From: Paludibacteraceae bacterium
GTDB lineage: Bacteria > Bacteroidota > Bacteroidia > Bacteroidales > Paludibacteraceae
Direction: 5' to 3'
Length of the DNA stretch: 36,934 nucleotides
Assembly (NCBI GenBank): GCA_905234835.1
Contig: CAJOIZ010000009.1
Coordinates: 105,915 to 142,848, forward strand
A program made the translations under genes and the position numbers. The notes under the pieces are model-generated. The model searched no databases. It worked only from the letters and a program-made list of their open reading frames with translations, and was not told where the DNA came from. This document shows positions 1 to 7,297 of this stretch, in pieces (positions within the stretch are counted from its first letter, which is position 1; each line of letters starts with the position of its first letter).

Positions 1-25
1 GTAAAAAAAGAAAAACAATGCTTTT

Positions 26-95
26 ACAGGCGGCTCTGGGGAGCCGGTCGGAATACAATTCTAACGATCTGCTTCGCTGTACCGACGCAATGGAC
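26..95 (+). repeat. Structured intergenic repeat, copy A
   Basis: This copy starts with ACAGGCGGCTC and ends with GCAATGGAC. CGGCTC (31-36) pairs with GAGCCG (41-46) across a TGGG loop. Directly abutting it, GTCGG (47-51) pairs with CCGAC (82-86) around a longer loop that itself holds GAAT-ACA-ATTC. A second copy lies at 21186-21233 with different loop and stem bases but the same two-stem layout. Both lie downstream of minus-strand genes for large secreted proteins. The function is unknown. The repeat and pairings are read directly; any RNA role is inference. Confidence 0.6.
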
Positions 96-124
96 AAAGC
101 CCTATTCTTTACAGACGACTCTTG

Positions 125-174
125 AAAAGACACACCTACCGGCAACTCCCCCAGTTGCCGGTAGGTGTGTCTTT
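125..174 (-). terminator. Strong intrinsic terminator after the M6 protease gene
   Basis: Bases 126-147 pair perfectly with 153-174 (22 bp) around a loop of five C on the plus strand. The right arm ends in GTCTTT, so on the minus strand the stem is flanked by GTCTTTT. It begins 27 bp past the stop codon at 201, where the transcript of the protease gene should end. The near-symmetric flanks (AAAGAC / GTCTTT) would let it act in both directions. Confidence 0.8.
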
Positions 175-200
175 ATTGTCAGAGGTGACGGGGCTTTCTT

Positions 201-3200
201 TTAGTCGAGGCGGTGGCCTTGGGCGGTGTAGCGGATGCCGTTACGGAGGATGTAAAGGATGCCGTTGCGGAGGAGCTTCTGCGGGGAGGAGTCAATATCG
301 GTTACATTATCCTCGAGGGCGGTGGGGGTGTTCGGGGTGAAGAGGGCGGTGACGGTGGTGTCTTGCGTGACCGCAAGACCGAACTGGACACTGTAACCTT
401 CCCAGCCGAGCAACTTATAGCCGTCGTCGGGTACTGCCTCCAAGAAGAGTACTGTGCCGTGGTTGACAAAGTCGGGATTGACCTGCCGCGGACGGATAGT
501 CACCGTGCCGTGCTCGGCGATGATAGTCACCTTATGGTGCTCCATCTCCCGCCACTCGTATTGCGCCGCCACATTAAGGTCACTGTGCACCTCGTCCAAC
601 GGCTTGTCCCAGCCGATGAACACATGGTCGTCCATATAAACCTCCATGTTGCCCACAGCTTTCTCTCCGTCCGCCACCTGCTCGGTGCCCAAGAGATCTG
701 CATACCATCCGTCGTTGTAGAAAGAGACGGTCCAATAGACATCGTCCTGCCCATAGACGGCGCGTATGCGGCGGTCTTCGGTCACAAAGGTGTAGTCGCC
801 GTCCCAACGGATGAAATGGTAGCCTTCACGCGTCGGCGGCGTCGGCGGCACAGCATCCTCGAACTTGGCAACTGTCTGCTCTTCGAGGAGTTGGTCTTCC
901 CAGCTGACGAAGGTCACGGTGTATTGTCCCGGATTGGGTATATAGTCATAATAGGCACCGTAGTACAGTTCCTCTCGGACGTTCATCCATCGGCGGTCGT
1001 CGGGTTTGTTCTCGCAGAGCCATTCCGTGAACGGATGGTAAACGGGGTCATACTCTATCTCCTCGAGCGAAGGCATGACGGCACTACTGCCGCAGGGGAT
1101 GTACTGCACATCCTCGTAACTGTAATAACCGCCCTCACCGTCGGACTTGCGGTAAGTGAAATGCACGGGATAGACGTTCTTGGAAATCAGTATCGTGTCC
1201 GTGAATCCTTCGGGTACGTAGCAGACCGTGCCATCGGCGGTCACGTCGGTATTGACATACGTCCATGACTTGTTACGTAGGCGTTGGAACTCGAGGCAGT
1301 CGTCGGTGTTGTAAGCGTCCGTTCCGTAGAGGAAGACGGTGTCGGTGTACCGTGCAGGCACCATGCCATAGACATAATCGCCTACCTTTTCGCCATCGGA
1401 GGGCAGTTTGAGCGTGTAGCGGTTATCGCCCGATGATACGGCGGCAAGGAGCCGGTCGCTGTACTTGAACTTGAGGAACTGCGGGTAATAGATATCAAAG
1501 ACCATCGGCTTGGTGTCGAAGAGCATATCCAGATTCTTGTCCACATAGCGGAACTTGAAGGCTATCTTCTCGGCGTTGGTCTTCTCGTCGGAGTATGCCT
1601 GCGGGTTGTTGCACACCCAATAGGAATACAGCACCTCTTTGTCCGCCAATGCCTCTTCGGTGGTCAGTTCCGCCACTTTGGTACCTGTGTGCCATATCGG
1701 TTCGCCGTCTTCGTCGAAGTCAGCCGTCCACCAGAAATAGACCGTTCCTGCGTCGGTGGCGGTGTGTTTCAGGCGGAAGGTCAGTTTGTCTTTCACCATC
1801 GCACGGGTCTTGCTGCCCTCGAACTTGTAGTTGCTGTTCCTGACCGTATAAGTGCCTGCATACGGGTAGTTTTCGCAGAGGTGTTCCGCCAGTTCCATCT
1901 CGTAGGTGTCTCTGCCTTCCGGACGGGCGTAGGTCGCATAGACCTTGAGGTCGCTGTGTACATTGGTGAAATCTCGGTCCCATCCTGTGAAGACAAATCC
2001 CGGATGGGTCGGTGGTGTCGGTGCTTCGGCATCTTCTCCGCACATAACACTTTCAGTTTTTATCTTGGTGCCGTCCCAGTCATAGAAAATCACAAGGGGA
2101 TACGAATTACCATATTTGATTTCCATGTTCACAGGACACGCAGGCATAGTAAATACCAGATTGCCGTCCTTTTTCTCAAACGCAATCGGCTCCGCGCATT
2201 GAACAGAGAGGTCGTAGCAGTCCAATTCTAATTCATAAGAAACTTCCTCACCAGGCGAAAAAGCGTCCTTTTTTATTACGTGTTCTACACCATTCGGATA
2301 TTTTCTTGTAAGACTGAACGGATATTTCAATGCGACCACTATCGTGTCACTGTAAAACACTTTCTTCTTGTTATTGGTTGTTGTGGTGACTTTGACGCGG
2401 TATTTCACCGTGTCACAGTGCTTGTATTCATCCCCGTTCATTTTGACGCTTCTGTACCATTTAACACCGTCAAGCACCTGTTCCTGAGTGCGGCATCCCT
2501 GTGTGAGTGTCTGGAAATCCGAATAACTGCCTCCATAACGATGCGTGGCATGTTGAAACTCAAACTCCGTCTGGTTGTTACCATACAACTTCATAATAAA
2601 ATCCATATTTTCTTCCGATTCGACGCTAAAAGTATCAACATTCTTTAAGTACATGCCAATCCTCTCCGGCGTGGCATACAGGTCAACAGAAGGGAGTCCT
2701 ATGGTAATGATACCATCCTCTTCCTTTATCGGACCGAGCATCGTATTATACAGCCGGATGGATTTCTGTTCTCCTGGGAAAGGCCAGTTTGGCACTTTTT
2801 CTCTAGACGTGATAATCGTCACCCTCTCTTCTTCTCCCCGCGTGGAATTGACTCGGTTTTCCTCCCATGCCTTTTTGTTGTACCACACTTTCCATATCAC
2901 CAATCCGTGTTTGTCTCCTTCTACGTGTTTGTCCCAGCCTTCCTTTTGGCGGTTCTCGATGTAATAAACCGTATGAGGTGAAGTTGGTGCCGGCATATTA
3001 TTGTTTCGGTTGATGCAATACCCTGATTTGGATGCCTCCAATCTCAATTCCGGTGTCGAGCCTTGCACATCATTCAGCAAGCCAGGAATATCAAATCCCA
3101 TATAGTACTTATCGTATATAGAATAATTAGGCGGAGTGATTCCGTCGTTGTTCCAGCAGCCGCTTCCCATCAGACTCCAAGACATGGGCATGTTGGTAGT

Positions 3201-4085
3201 TCCTATTTTGTTCGTGTCATAATAATCAGGGAGTCCTAACCCGTGCGACAACTCATGGCATATCGTACCTATACCCATTCTGTAAAGACCCATTCTGTGG
3301 TAATTACTATAACCAAATTCTTGTATTTCATTAGCACTGGCATAGTTAGCAATGGCTTTGTCGTCGAAAATATAACCAGGTACTAAAGGAGTAAAACTTC
3401 TATAATGCGGCCATAACGAATTTTCATGTCCTCCGGAAGCAGCACCTTCACCGGCACACAACATAAACGGCAGGAACACTACGTCCGTTCCGAGTGTATA
3501 TTTTCTGAAATCCACTTGGTTATCCACTTTACGACAGGCTTCTAACAATATATCAATTTCATTGTCCTTGACATTTGTAGATTTGTAATCCACCGTCACG
3601 GGTCCCACTACATCAAACTCCAATTGGAGCTTGCCACCTGACTGGTCATAGAAATAGTTGTACACGGAGCCGGGAGCACCCATATAGTTGTAGCCGTTGT
3701 AATTGAACATGCTGTCCACCGCCTCACGGGAGGTTCGGAACTGCACATCCTTGAACTGCACCATCAGCACCAATATGGGGATTTTGACAGCCTCCTCTGT
3801 GATGCGTAGTCTCGGGGAGTCCGTTACATCAGTTACGCCGGGCGCTCTGCGTGCTGCGGCACGGCGCTGCTGAACCTCTTCGGCACTGATGCGGCGGCGT
3901 GTGTTGACGTAAAGACCCTTGTCGTTGGGCGTGAGAAGGAACTCGTTCTCGTCGGTCTCGTAGTTGAAAAACTCGTCACCGTGGATGAACGCCTTGACGG
4001 TCGTGCCGTCAACCATCTTGACATGACGGAACGCTAGACCTGCGGCAGTTATCGCCGCGAAAACTAAGAGGAAGAATCGTTTCAT
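201..4085 (-). CDS. Secreted M6-type metalloprotease with InlB/Listeria-Bacteroides repeats
   Basis: This is a 1294-aa protein with an N-terminal signal sequence (MKRFFLLVFAAITAAG). A propeptide-like segment follows (about 20-90), then an M6 (immune inhibitor A-like) peptidase domain carrying the zinc motif HELSHGLGLPD near residues 276-286, with the two His ligands and catalytic Glu intact. The second half holds several InlB B-repeat/Flg_new-like modules, recognised by YxVxFxxW...GYxFxxWD...V.SDLxVxAxY (near 680-735 and in the last 250 residues). These modules usually serve as surface-protein stalks. The last ~25 residues (LLRNGILYILRNG, then GHRLD) match the tails of two other secreted proteins here and may be a sorting tail. 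It is probably an exported endopeptidase of unknown substrate. A promoter at 4203-4234 and a terminator at 125-174 suggest a single-gene transcript. Confidence 0.85.
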   Translation of the reverse strand: MKRFFLLVFAAITAAGLAFRHVKMVDGTTVKAFIHGDEFFNYETDENEFLLTPNDKGLYVNTRRRISAEEVQQRRAAARRAPGVTDVTDSPRLRITEEAVKIPILVLMVQFKDVQFRTSREAVDSMFNYNGYNYMGAPGSVYNYFYDQSGGKLQLEFDVVGPVTVDYKSTNVKDNEIDILLEACRKVDNQVDFRKYTLGTDVVFLPFMLCAGEGAASGGHENSLWPHYRSFTPLVPGYIFDDKAIANYASANEIQEFGYSNYHRMGLYRMGIGTICHELSHGLGLPDYYDTNKIGTTNMPMSWSLMGSGCWNNDGITPPNYSIYDKYYMGFDIPGLLNDVQGSTPELRLEASKSGYCINRNNNMPAPTSPHTVYYIENRQKEGWDKHVEGDKHGLVIWKVWYNKKAWEENRVNSTRGEEERVTIITSREKVPNWPFPGEQKSIRLYNTMLGPIKEEDGIITIGLPSVDLYATPERIGMYLKNVDTFSVESEENMDFIMKLYGNNQTEFEFQHATHRYGGSYSDFQTLTQGCRTQEQVLDGVKWYRSVKMNGDEYKHCDTVKYRVKVTTTTNNKKKVFYSDTIVVALKYPFSLTRKYPNGVEHVIKKDAFSPGEEVSYELELDCYDLSVQCAEPIAFEKKDGNLVFTMPACPVNMEIKYGNSYPLVIFYDWDGTKIKTESVMCGEDAEAPTPPTHPGFVFTGWDRDFTNVHSDLKVYATYARPEGRDTYEMELAEHLCENYPYAGTYTVRNSNYKFEGSKTRAMVKDKLTFRLKHTATDAGTVYFWWTADFDEDGEPIWHTGTKVAELTTEEALADKEVLYSYWVCNNPQAYSDEKTNAEKIAFKFRYVDKNLDMLFDTKPMVFDIYYPQFLKFKYSDRLLAAVSSGDNRYTLKLPSDGEKVGDYVYGMVPARYTDTVFLYGTDAYNTDDCLEFQRLRNKSWTYVNTDVTADGTVCYVPEGFTDTILISKNVYPVHFTYRKSDGEGGYYSYEDVQYIPCGSSAVMPSLEEIEYDPVYHPFTEWLCENKPDDRRWMNVREELYYGAYYDYIPNPGQYTVTFVSWEDQLLEEQTVAKFEDAVPPTPPTREGYHFIRWDGDYTFVTEDRRIRAVYGQDDVYWTVSFYNDGWYADLLGTEQVADGEKAVGNMEVYMDDHVFIGWDKPLDEVHSDLNVAAQYEWREMEHHKVTIIAEHGTVTIRPRQVNPDFVNHGTVLFLEAVPDDGYKLLGWEGYSVQFGLAVTQDTTVTALFTPNTPTALEDNVTDIDSSPQKLLRNGILYILRNGIRYTAQGHRLD

Positions 4086-4280
4086 ATAGTTGAGAGTTGA
4101 AAGTTGAAAGTTGAAAGAAGTTGGAGAGTTTTTTATAGTTGATAGTTGAGAGAAGTTGAGAGTTTATAGTTTATGATTTCAAATTTCTTCTTTTTCAGGC
4201 GGCAAAGGTACGGAAGAATATTTATGATTCCAAATTTCAAATTGCAAATTTGTTGTTTTCGTGCGGGAAAAGTACGGTGA
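4086..4280. repeat. Composite heptamer repeat, copy 1, ending in a 35-bp block
   Basis: Degenerate 7-bp units run in order: GTTGAGA/GTTGAAA units from 4090, GTTTATAG and TTTATGA near 4160-4175, and TTTCAAA/TTGCAAA units at 4221-4252. The copy ends with a 35-bp block (4246-4280) that is identical at 25445-25479. A promoter for the protease gene (4203-4234) is embedded. The transcribed leader of that gene therefore consists largely of the heptamers, running up to the ATG at 4085. There is no credible ORF; the 65-codon minus-strand frame here is a reading of the repeat. Confidence 0.75.
4203..4234 (-). promoter_or_regulatory. Promoter of the M6 protease gene
   Basis: On the minus strand TTTG (4234-4231) is followed after exactly 20 bp by TACCTTTG (4210-4203), an exact match to the Bacteroidetes housekeeping promoter TTTG-N19-21-TAnnTTTG. 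Transcription would start near 4197, giving a leader of about 110 nt made of the heptamer repeat. Confidence 0.75.
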
Positions 4281-4324
4281 GGGTACGGTAGAACATGCAC
4301 TATCCTACGGCTCCTCGCAATATT

Positions 4325-4359
4325 CCGCAACCATAAAAGTCCACAGGACTTTCATGCGG
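4325..4359. repeat. Perfect-core palindrome in the dnaA upstream region
   Basis: AAAGTCC (4336-4342) pairs with GGACTTT (4346-4352) across an ACA loop. The pairing continues after one mismatch with CAT/ATG and, after a bulge, CCG/CGG. No T-run follows, so it does not look like a terminator. It abuts the 11-bp array that starts at 4357. Confidence 0.6.
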
Positions 4360-4404
4360 TTATCCTACGGTTATCCTTCGGTTATCTATCGGTTATCCTA
4401 CGGT
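4357..4404. repeat. 11-bp tandem array, four units plus a partial one
   Basis: The units are CGGTTATCCTA, CGGTTATCCTT, CGGTTATCTAT, CGGTTATCCTA and then CGGT. Each holds TTATC(C/T), which shares its first six bases with the DnaA box TTATCCACA but not the last three. The array ends about 540 bp upstream of the dnaA start. A related 11-bp array (unit CGTTATCGTGT) occurs at 25501-25577 behind the same 35-bp block, so this may be a dispersed repeat rather than an origin element. Confidence 0.75.
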
Positions 4405-4889
4405 GATGATTGCTGCGCTGTTAATTGATAATTGACAATTGATAGTTGATAATTGAGAAAATACTAACTACTACGGCTGTTGGTGACGAAGTGTTGGCAC
4501 TTCGTGTTGGTGACTTCTTATCTCCGCTTCGCTCCGAACGATCGGCAGAGCCGTGCGTGTTGGGGACGGAGTGTTGAGATTATTGCACGGATGTTGGATA
4601 GATAGTGTATAGATGTTGCATGGACGTTGGGGGGATATTGTCAGGCTATTAGGTAGATTTTGTCTAAATATCGCTACACAAGGCGATTTGTGTGAAACGT
4701 CCTATTATGTAGGGCTTTTCGTCAAATGAAGAGTCAGTCCGGCGATGTGGAACACTCCAATTGCCCTCTATGGAAATCAGTCACTTAGGGTTGATAAGTT
4801 TTGTATCGTGCATAGAAACAAGTGTTTATATATAAGACGCTGTAAATGTAACAACTATCTTTCCTGCATTTTTTTCTGTTTCAAAAGGA
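4405..4889. other. Gene-free region upstream of dnaA with hairpins and short repeats
   Basis: The stretch holds a TTGATAA/TTGACAA heptamer run (about 4421-4458). A perfect hairpin follows: ACGAAGTG (4486-4493), loop TTGG, CACTTCGT (4498-4505). CGGC-AGA-GCCG lies near 4542, with repeated GTGTTGG words. Another hairpin is ACACAA (4676-4681) with TTGTGT (4688-4693). I see no exact TTATCCACA box. The open frame that runs through 4745-4942 into dnaA starts upstream of the dnaA promoter and is not a credible N-terminus. An origin of replication is possible but unproven. Confidence 0.5.
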
Positions 4890-4921
4890 TTTGGTCAGTT
4901 GCCGGCAAACGACTACTTTTG
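4890..4921 (+). promoter_or_regulatory. dnaA promoter
   Basis: TTTG (4890-4893), 20 bp, TACTTTTG (4914-4921): an exact Bacteroidetes promoter. The predicted start of transcription near 4927 leaves only a short leader before the ATG at 4943. This rules out the in-frame ATGs further upstream, the first being at 4745. Confidence 0.8.
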
Positions 4922-4942
4922 CACCCGTTTTTCGGCAAAAAA

Positions 4943-6316
4943 ATGCCTTTAATGACTCTAAACGATACACATACACTCTGGCAGCAATGCACGAACATAT
5001 TGCGAGACAATATGTCCGCTATCGCGTTCAACACGTGGTTCGCCCCGTTGGAGGTGATCGACTATCAGGACGACGTGCTGGTGCTGCGTGTAAAGAGCCA
5101 GTTTGTGGTTGAATACATAGAAGAGAACTATATAGACATTCTGAGCCGCGCCATCCGCCGTGTGTTCGGTGACAAGACGCGTCTCGAATACCGCGTACTG
5201 ATCGATTCGGCATCGGGTGCCGGCGTCACCTATCCGTCGACCACCCGCGCACAGTCGCCTGTCGCCGCCATGGGTCAGGCTTTCGACACGAGATGGGATT
5301 CGCAGCTCAACAAACAATATACGCTGGACTCGTTCATTCAAGGCGAAAGCAACCGTTTGGCTCGCACCGCCGCCTTAGCCATCGCTAAAGACCCCGGTCG
5401 GACAGCGTTCAACCCGTTCTTTGTTTACGGCGGCAGCGGTGTGGGGAAGACGCACCTTGCGAACGCCATCGGCAACGAGATAACCGCTCTCAATCCGACA
5501 ATGCGCGTGCTGTACGTCAGCGCCAACACGTTCAAACTACAGTACCAGCAGGCTGCCATCCAGAAGACCATTCCCGACTTCCTGCTGTTCTATCAGAACG
5601 TGGACGTGCTGATAATGGACGACATACAGTTCTTCACGGGTCTGAAAGGCACACAGGACACGTTCTTCCACATCTTTGAGTACCTCATCCAGTCGCACAA
5701 GCAGCTCGTCCTCACGTCCGATCGCACACCGCTGCAGATACATGACGTGCAAGAGCGTCTGCTGACCCGCTTCAAGTGGGGACTGCCCGCCGAAATCAAA
5801 CGTCCCGACTTTGAGCTGCGGAGAGACATCCTGCGCTACAAGATGCACCGCAACGGTATGCAACTGTCAGACCAGATAGTGGATTTCATTGCGCAGAACG
5901 CTTGCCAGAACGTGCGGGACATAGAAGGCGTATTGGCTTCGCTTGTGGCCTATTCGACGTTGCTCAATGCCGATATAGACATGGATTTGGTGCGGCGCGT
6001 GGTCAACCAGATTGTGGAAACAGACCCCAGACCCATCCTGATGGAGGACATCATCGGCACCGTCTGCGAACATTCGGACGTGACCGAGAAAGCCGTGTTG
6101 GGTCAGTCGCGGCAGAAAGATGTGGTGCGCGCACGGCAACTCATCATCCATTTGGCGAAGAAACTGACCTCCCACTCGCTCACGGAGATAGGCAATTCGG
6201 TCAAGCGCTCGCACGCCACGGTGCTGCATGCGCTCAACACGATGAGCAGCCAGATGGAATACGACAGCGTGCTGCGGCACGATGCCGAGCTGCTTGAGAA
6301 CTCGCTCAGGAAATAA
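4943..6316 (+). CDS. dnaA: Chromosomal replication initiator DnaA
   Basis: The product is 457 aa (454 if the ATG at 4952 is used). DnaA is an AAA+ ATPase that binds DnaA boxes at oriC and melts the origin. Domain I starts with LWQQCTNILRDNMS and contains FNTWFAPLEV. Domain III has Walker A GGSGVGKTH (about 163-171) and Walker B VLIMDDIQFF (about 222-231). Domain IV ends with KRSHATVLHAL, the DNA-binding signature. In most family members the matching segment reads RDHATV or KDHATV, so Ser replaces the usual Asp. The gene is monocistronic, convergent with aroC, and driven by the promoter at 4890-4921. The start was chosen because upstream in-frame ATGs lie before or inside the promoter. Confidence 0.96.
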   Translation: MPLMTLNDTHTLWQQCTNILRDNMSAIAFNTWFAPLEVIDYQDDVLVLRVKSQFVVEYIEENYIDILSRAIRRVFGDKTRLEYRVLIDSASGAGVTYPSTTRAQSPVAAMGQAFDTRWDSQLNKQYTLDSFIQGESNRLARTAALAIAKDPGRTAFNPFFVYGGSGVGKTHLANAIGNEITALNPTMRVLYVSANTFKLQYQQAAIQKTIPDFLLFYQNVDVLIMDDIQFFTGLKGTQDTFFHIFEYLIQSHKQLVLTSDRTPLQIHDVQERLLTRFKWGLPAEIKRPDFELRRDILRYKMHRNGMQLSDQIVDFIAQNACQNVRDIEGVLASLVAYSTLLNADIDMDLVRRVVNQIVETDPRPILMEDIIGTVCEHSDVTEKAVLGQSRQKDVVRARQLIIHLAKKLTSHSLTEIGNSVKRSHATVLHALNTMSSQMEYDSVLRHDAELLENSLRK

Positions 6317-6340
6317 ACTCCCTATGATTGGTTATGAAGG

Positions 6341-6365
6341 CGTTCAGGAGAGCAAGTCCTGAACG
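6341..6365. terminator. Inverted repeat between converging dnaA and aroC
   Basis: CGTTCAGGA (6341-6349) pairs perfectly with TCCTGAACG (6357-6365) around a 7-nt loop. It overlaps the aroC stop codon and lies 24 bp after the dnaA stop. There is no clear T-run, so it may only be a weak or bidirectional transcription barrier. Confidence 0.45.
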
Positions 6366-7297
6366 GTTATCGCTGTCATCGCTTCCACGACGGGAACGGC
6401 TCGGACGGCTATGCAGCTGTCGTGCCTGCCGCCATAGAGCCGACGGATAGTGGCAGCGGGCTTGAAGAGACAGCGGAAACGGACGGTTGTTCCGTCGGAT
6501 ATGCCACCCGCTATGCCGCCAGTCATCGCCTGGGGCGAGGCGATATCGACCGGTTTGCCGTCCTGCTCATACAGGTCGCTACCGCGGCGGTCCAATGAGT
6601 CGAAGCCGAAGCCGTAGTCAAAGCCGTGGCAGCCGTTGATACTCATCATAGCCGCAGCCAGCCTCGCCTGCAGTTTGTCAAACAAGGGTTCGCCCACACC
6701 TGCAGGCAGCCCTTCGACGGTGCAACCCACTATGCCTCCTATCGAGTCGCCTACGTCCTGCACCTCATGGAGCAACGCCTCAATCTTTTCGGGGTCGGTT
6801 TCTGTTCCTGCCTGCAGCAGTCGGGCGCAGACAGAGATTCCTCTTTGGGTCAGCAATTGCATGGCAATAGCGCCAGCCGCGACCCTTGCCGCGGTCTCTC
6901 GTGCGCTCGCCCTGCCTCCTCCGCGCCAGTCGCGCACGCCGTACTTCGCCTGATAGGTGTAGTCGGCATGTCCAGGTCGGAACGTATGGCGCAGCCACTC
7001 ATAGTCCCGGCTGCGTGCGTCGCGGTTGCGGATAAGGAAGGCAATCGGCGTACCCAGTGCGGTCAGGATGCCGTCCTCCTCTATAACGCCGCTGAGCCAT
7101 TCCACCTCATCCGGTTCGGCTGCAGCACGAGGTGACACAGCCGGCAGCCCTTTCCCTGAGCGACGAGCAAGCATATCGCGAACCGCCTCCAACGAAATGA
7201 CCGTACCGGCAGGCACACCATCCACTACGCCGCCTACGGCTTTGCCGTGGGACTCGCCGAAAGAGGTGAAAGAAAAGTGTTCGCCGAAAGTGTTCAT
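6344..7297 (-). CDS. aroC: Chorismate synthase
   Basis: This enzyme converts 5-enolpyruvylshikimate 3-phosphate to chorismate, the last step of the shikimate pathway, using reduced FMN. The three family signatures are present: SFGESHG near the N-terminus, GGGRASARETAARVAAGA in the middle, and GRHDSCIAVRAVPVVEA near the C-terminus. I start at the ATG at 7297 (MNTFGEHFSFTSFGESHG), which gives 317 aa, somewhat short for the family (about 350-390) but with every signature. The frame runs upstream to 7396, but that part overlaps the permease gene and is unrelated to AroC. The start overlaps the permease stop by four bases (ATGA), so the two genes are translationally coupled. Confidence 0.95.
   Translation of the reverse strand: MNTFGEHFSFTSFGESHGKAVGGVVDGVPAGTVISLEAVRDMLARRSGKGLPAVSPRAAAEPDEVEWLSGVIEEDGILTALGTPIAFLIRNRDARSRDYEWLRHTFRPGHADYTYQAKYGVRDWRGGGRASARETAARVAAGAIAMQLLTQRGISVCARLLQAGTETDPEKIEALLHEVQDVGDSIGGIVGCTVEGLPAGVGEPLFDKLQARLAAAMMSINGCHGFDYGFGFDSLDRRGSDLYEQDGKPVDIASPQAMTGGIAGGISDGTTVRFRCLFKPAATIRRLYGGRHDSCIAVRAVPVVEAMTAITVQDLLS

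Noticed and set aside
213..1268. 351-codon plus-strand frame opposite the M6 protease gene
   Set aside because: It is antisense to a well-supported gene, has low-complexity composition and no recognisable domain. It is a shadow of biased codon use.
4133..4330. 65-codon minus-strand ORF before the M6 protease gene
   Set aside because: It is a translation of the heptamer repeat and the embedded promoter.
4745..4942. N-terminal extension of DnaA by 66 residues
   Set aside because: It is Cys/Arg-rich, unlike DnaA domain I, and starts upstream of the exact promoter at 4890-4921.
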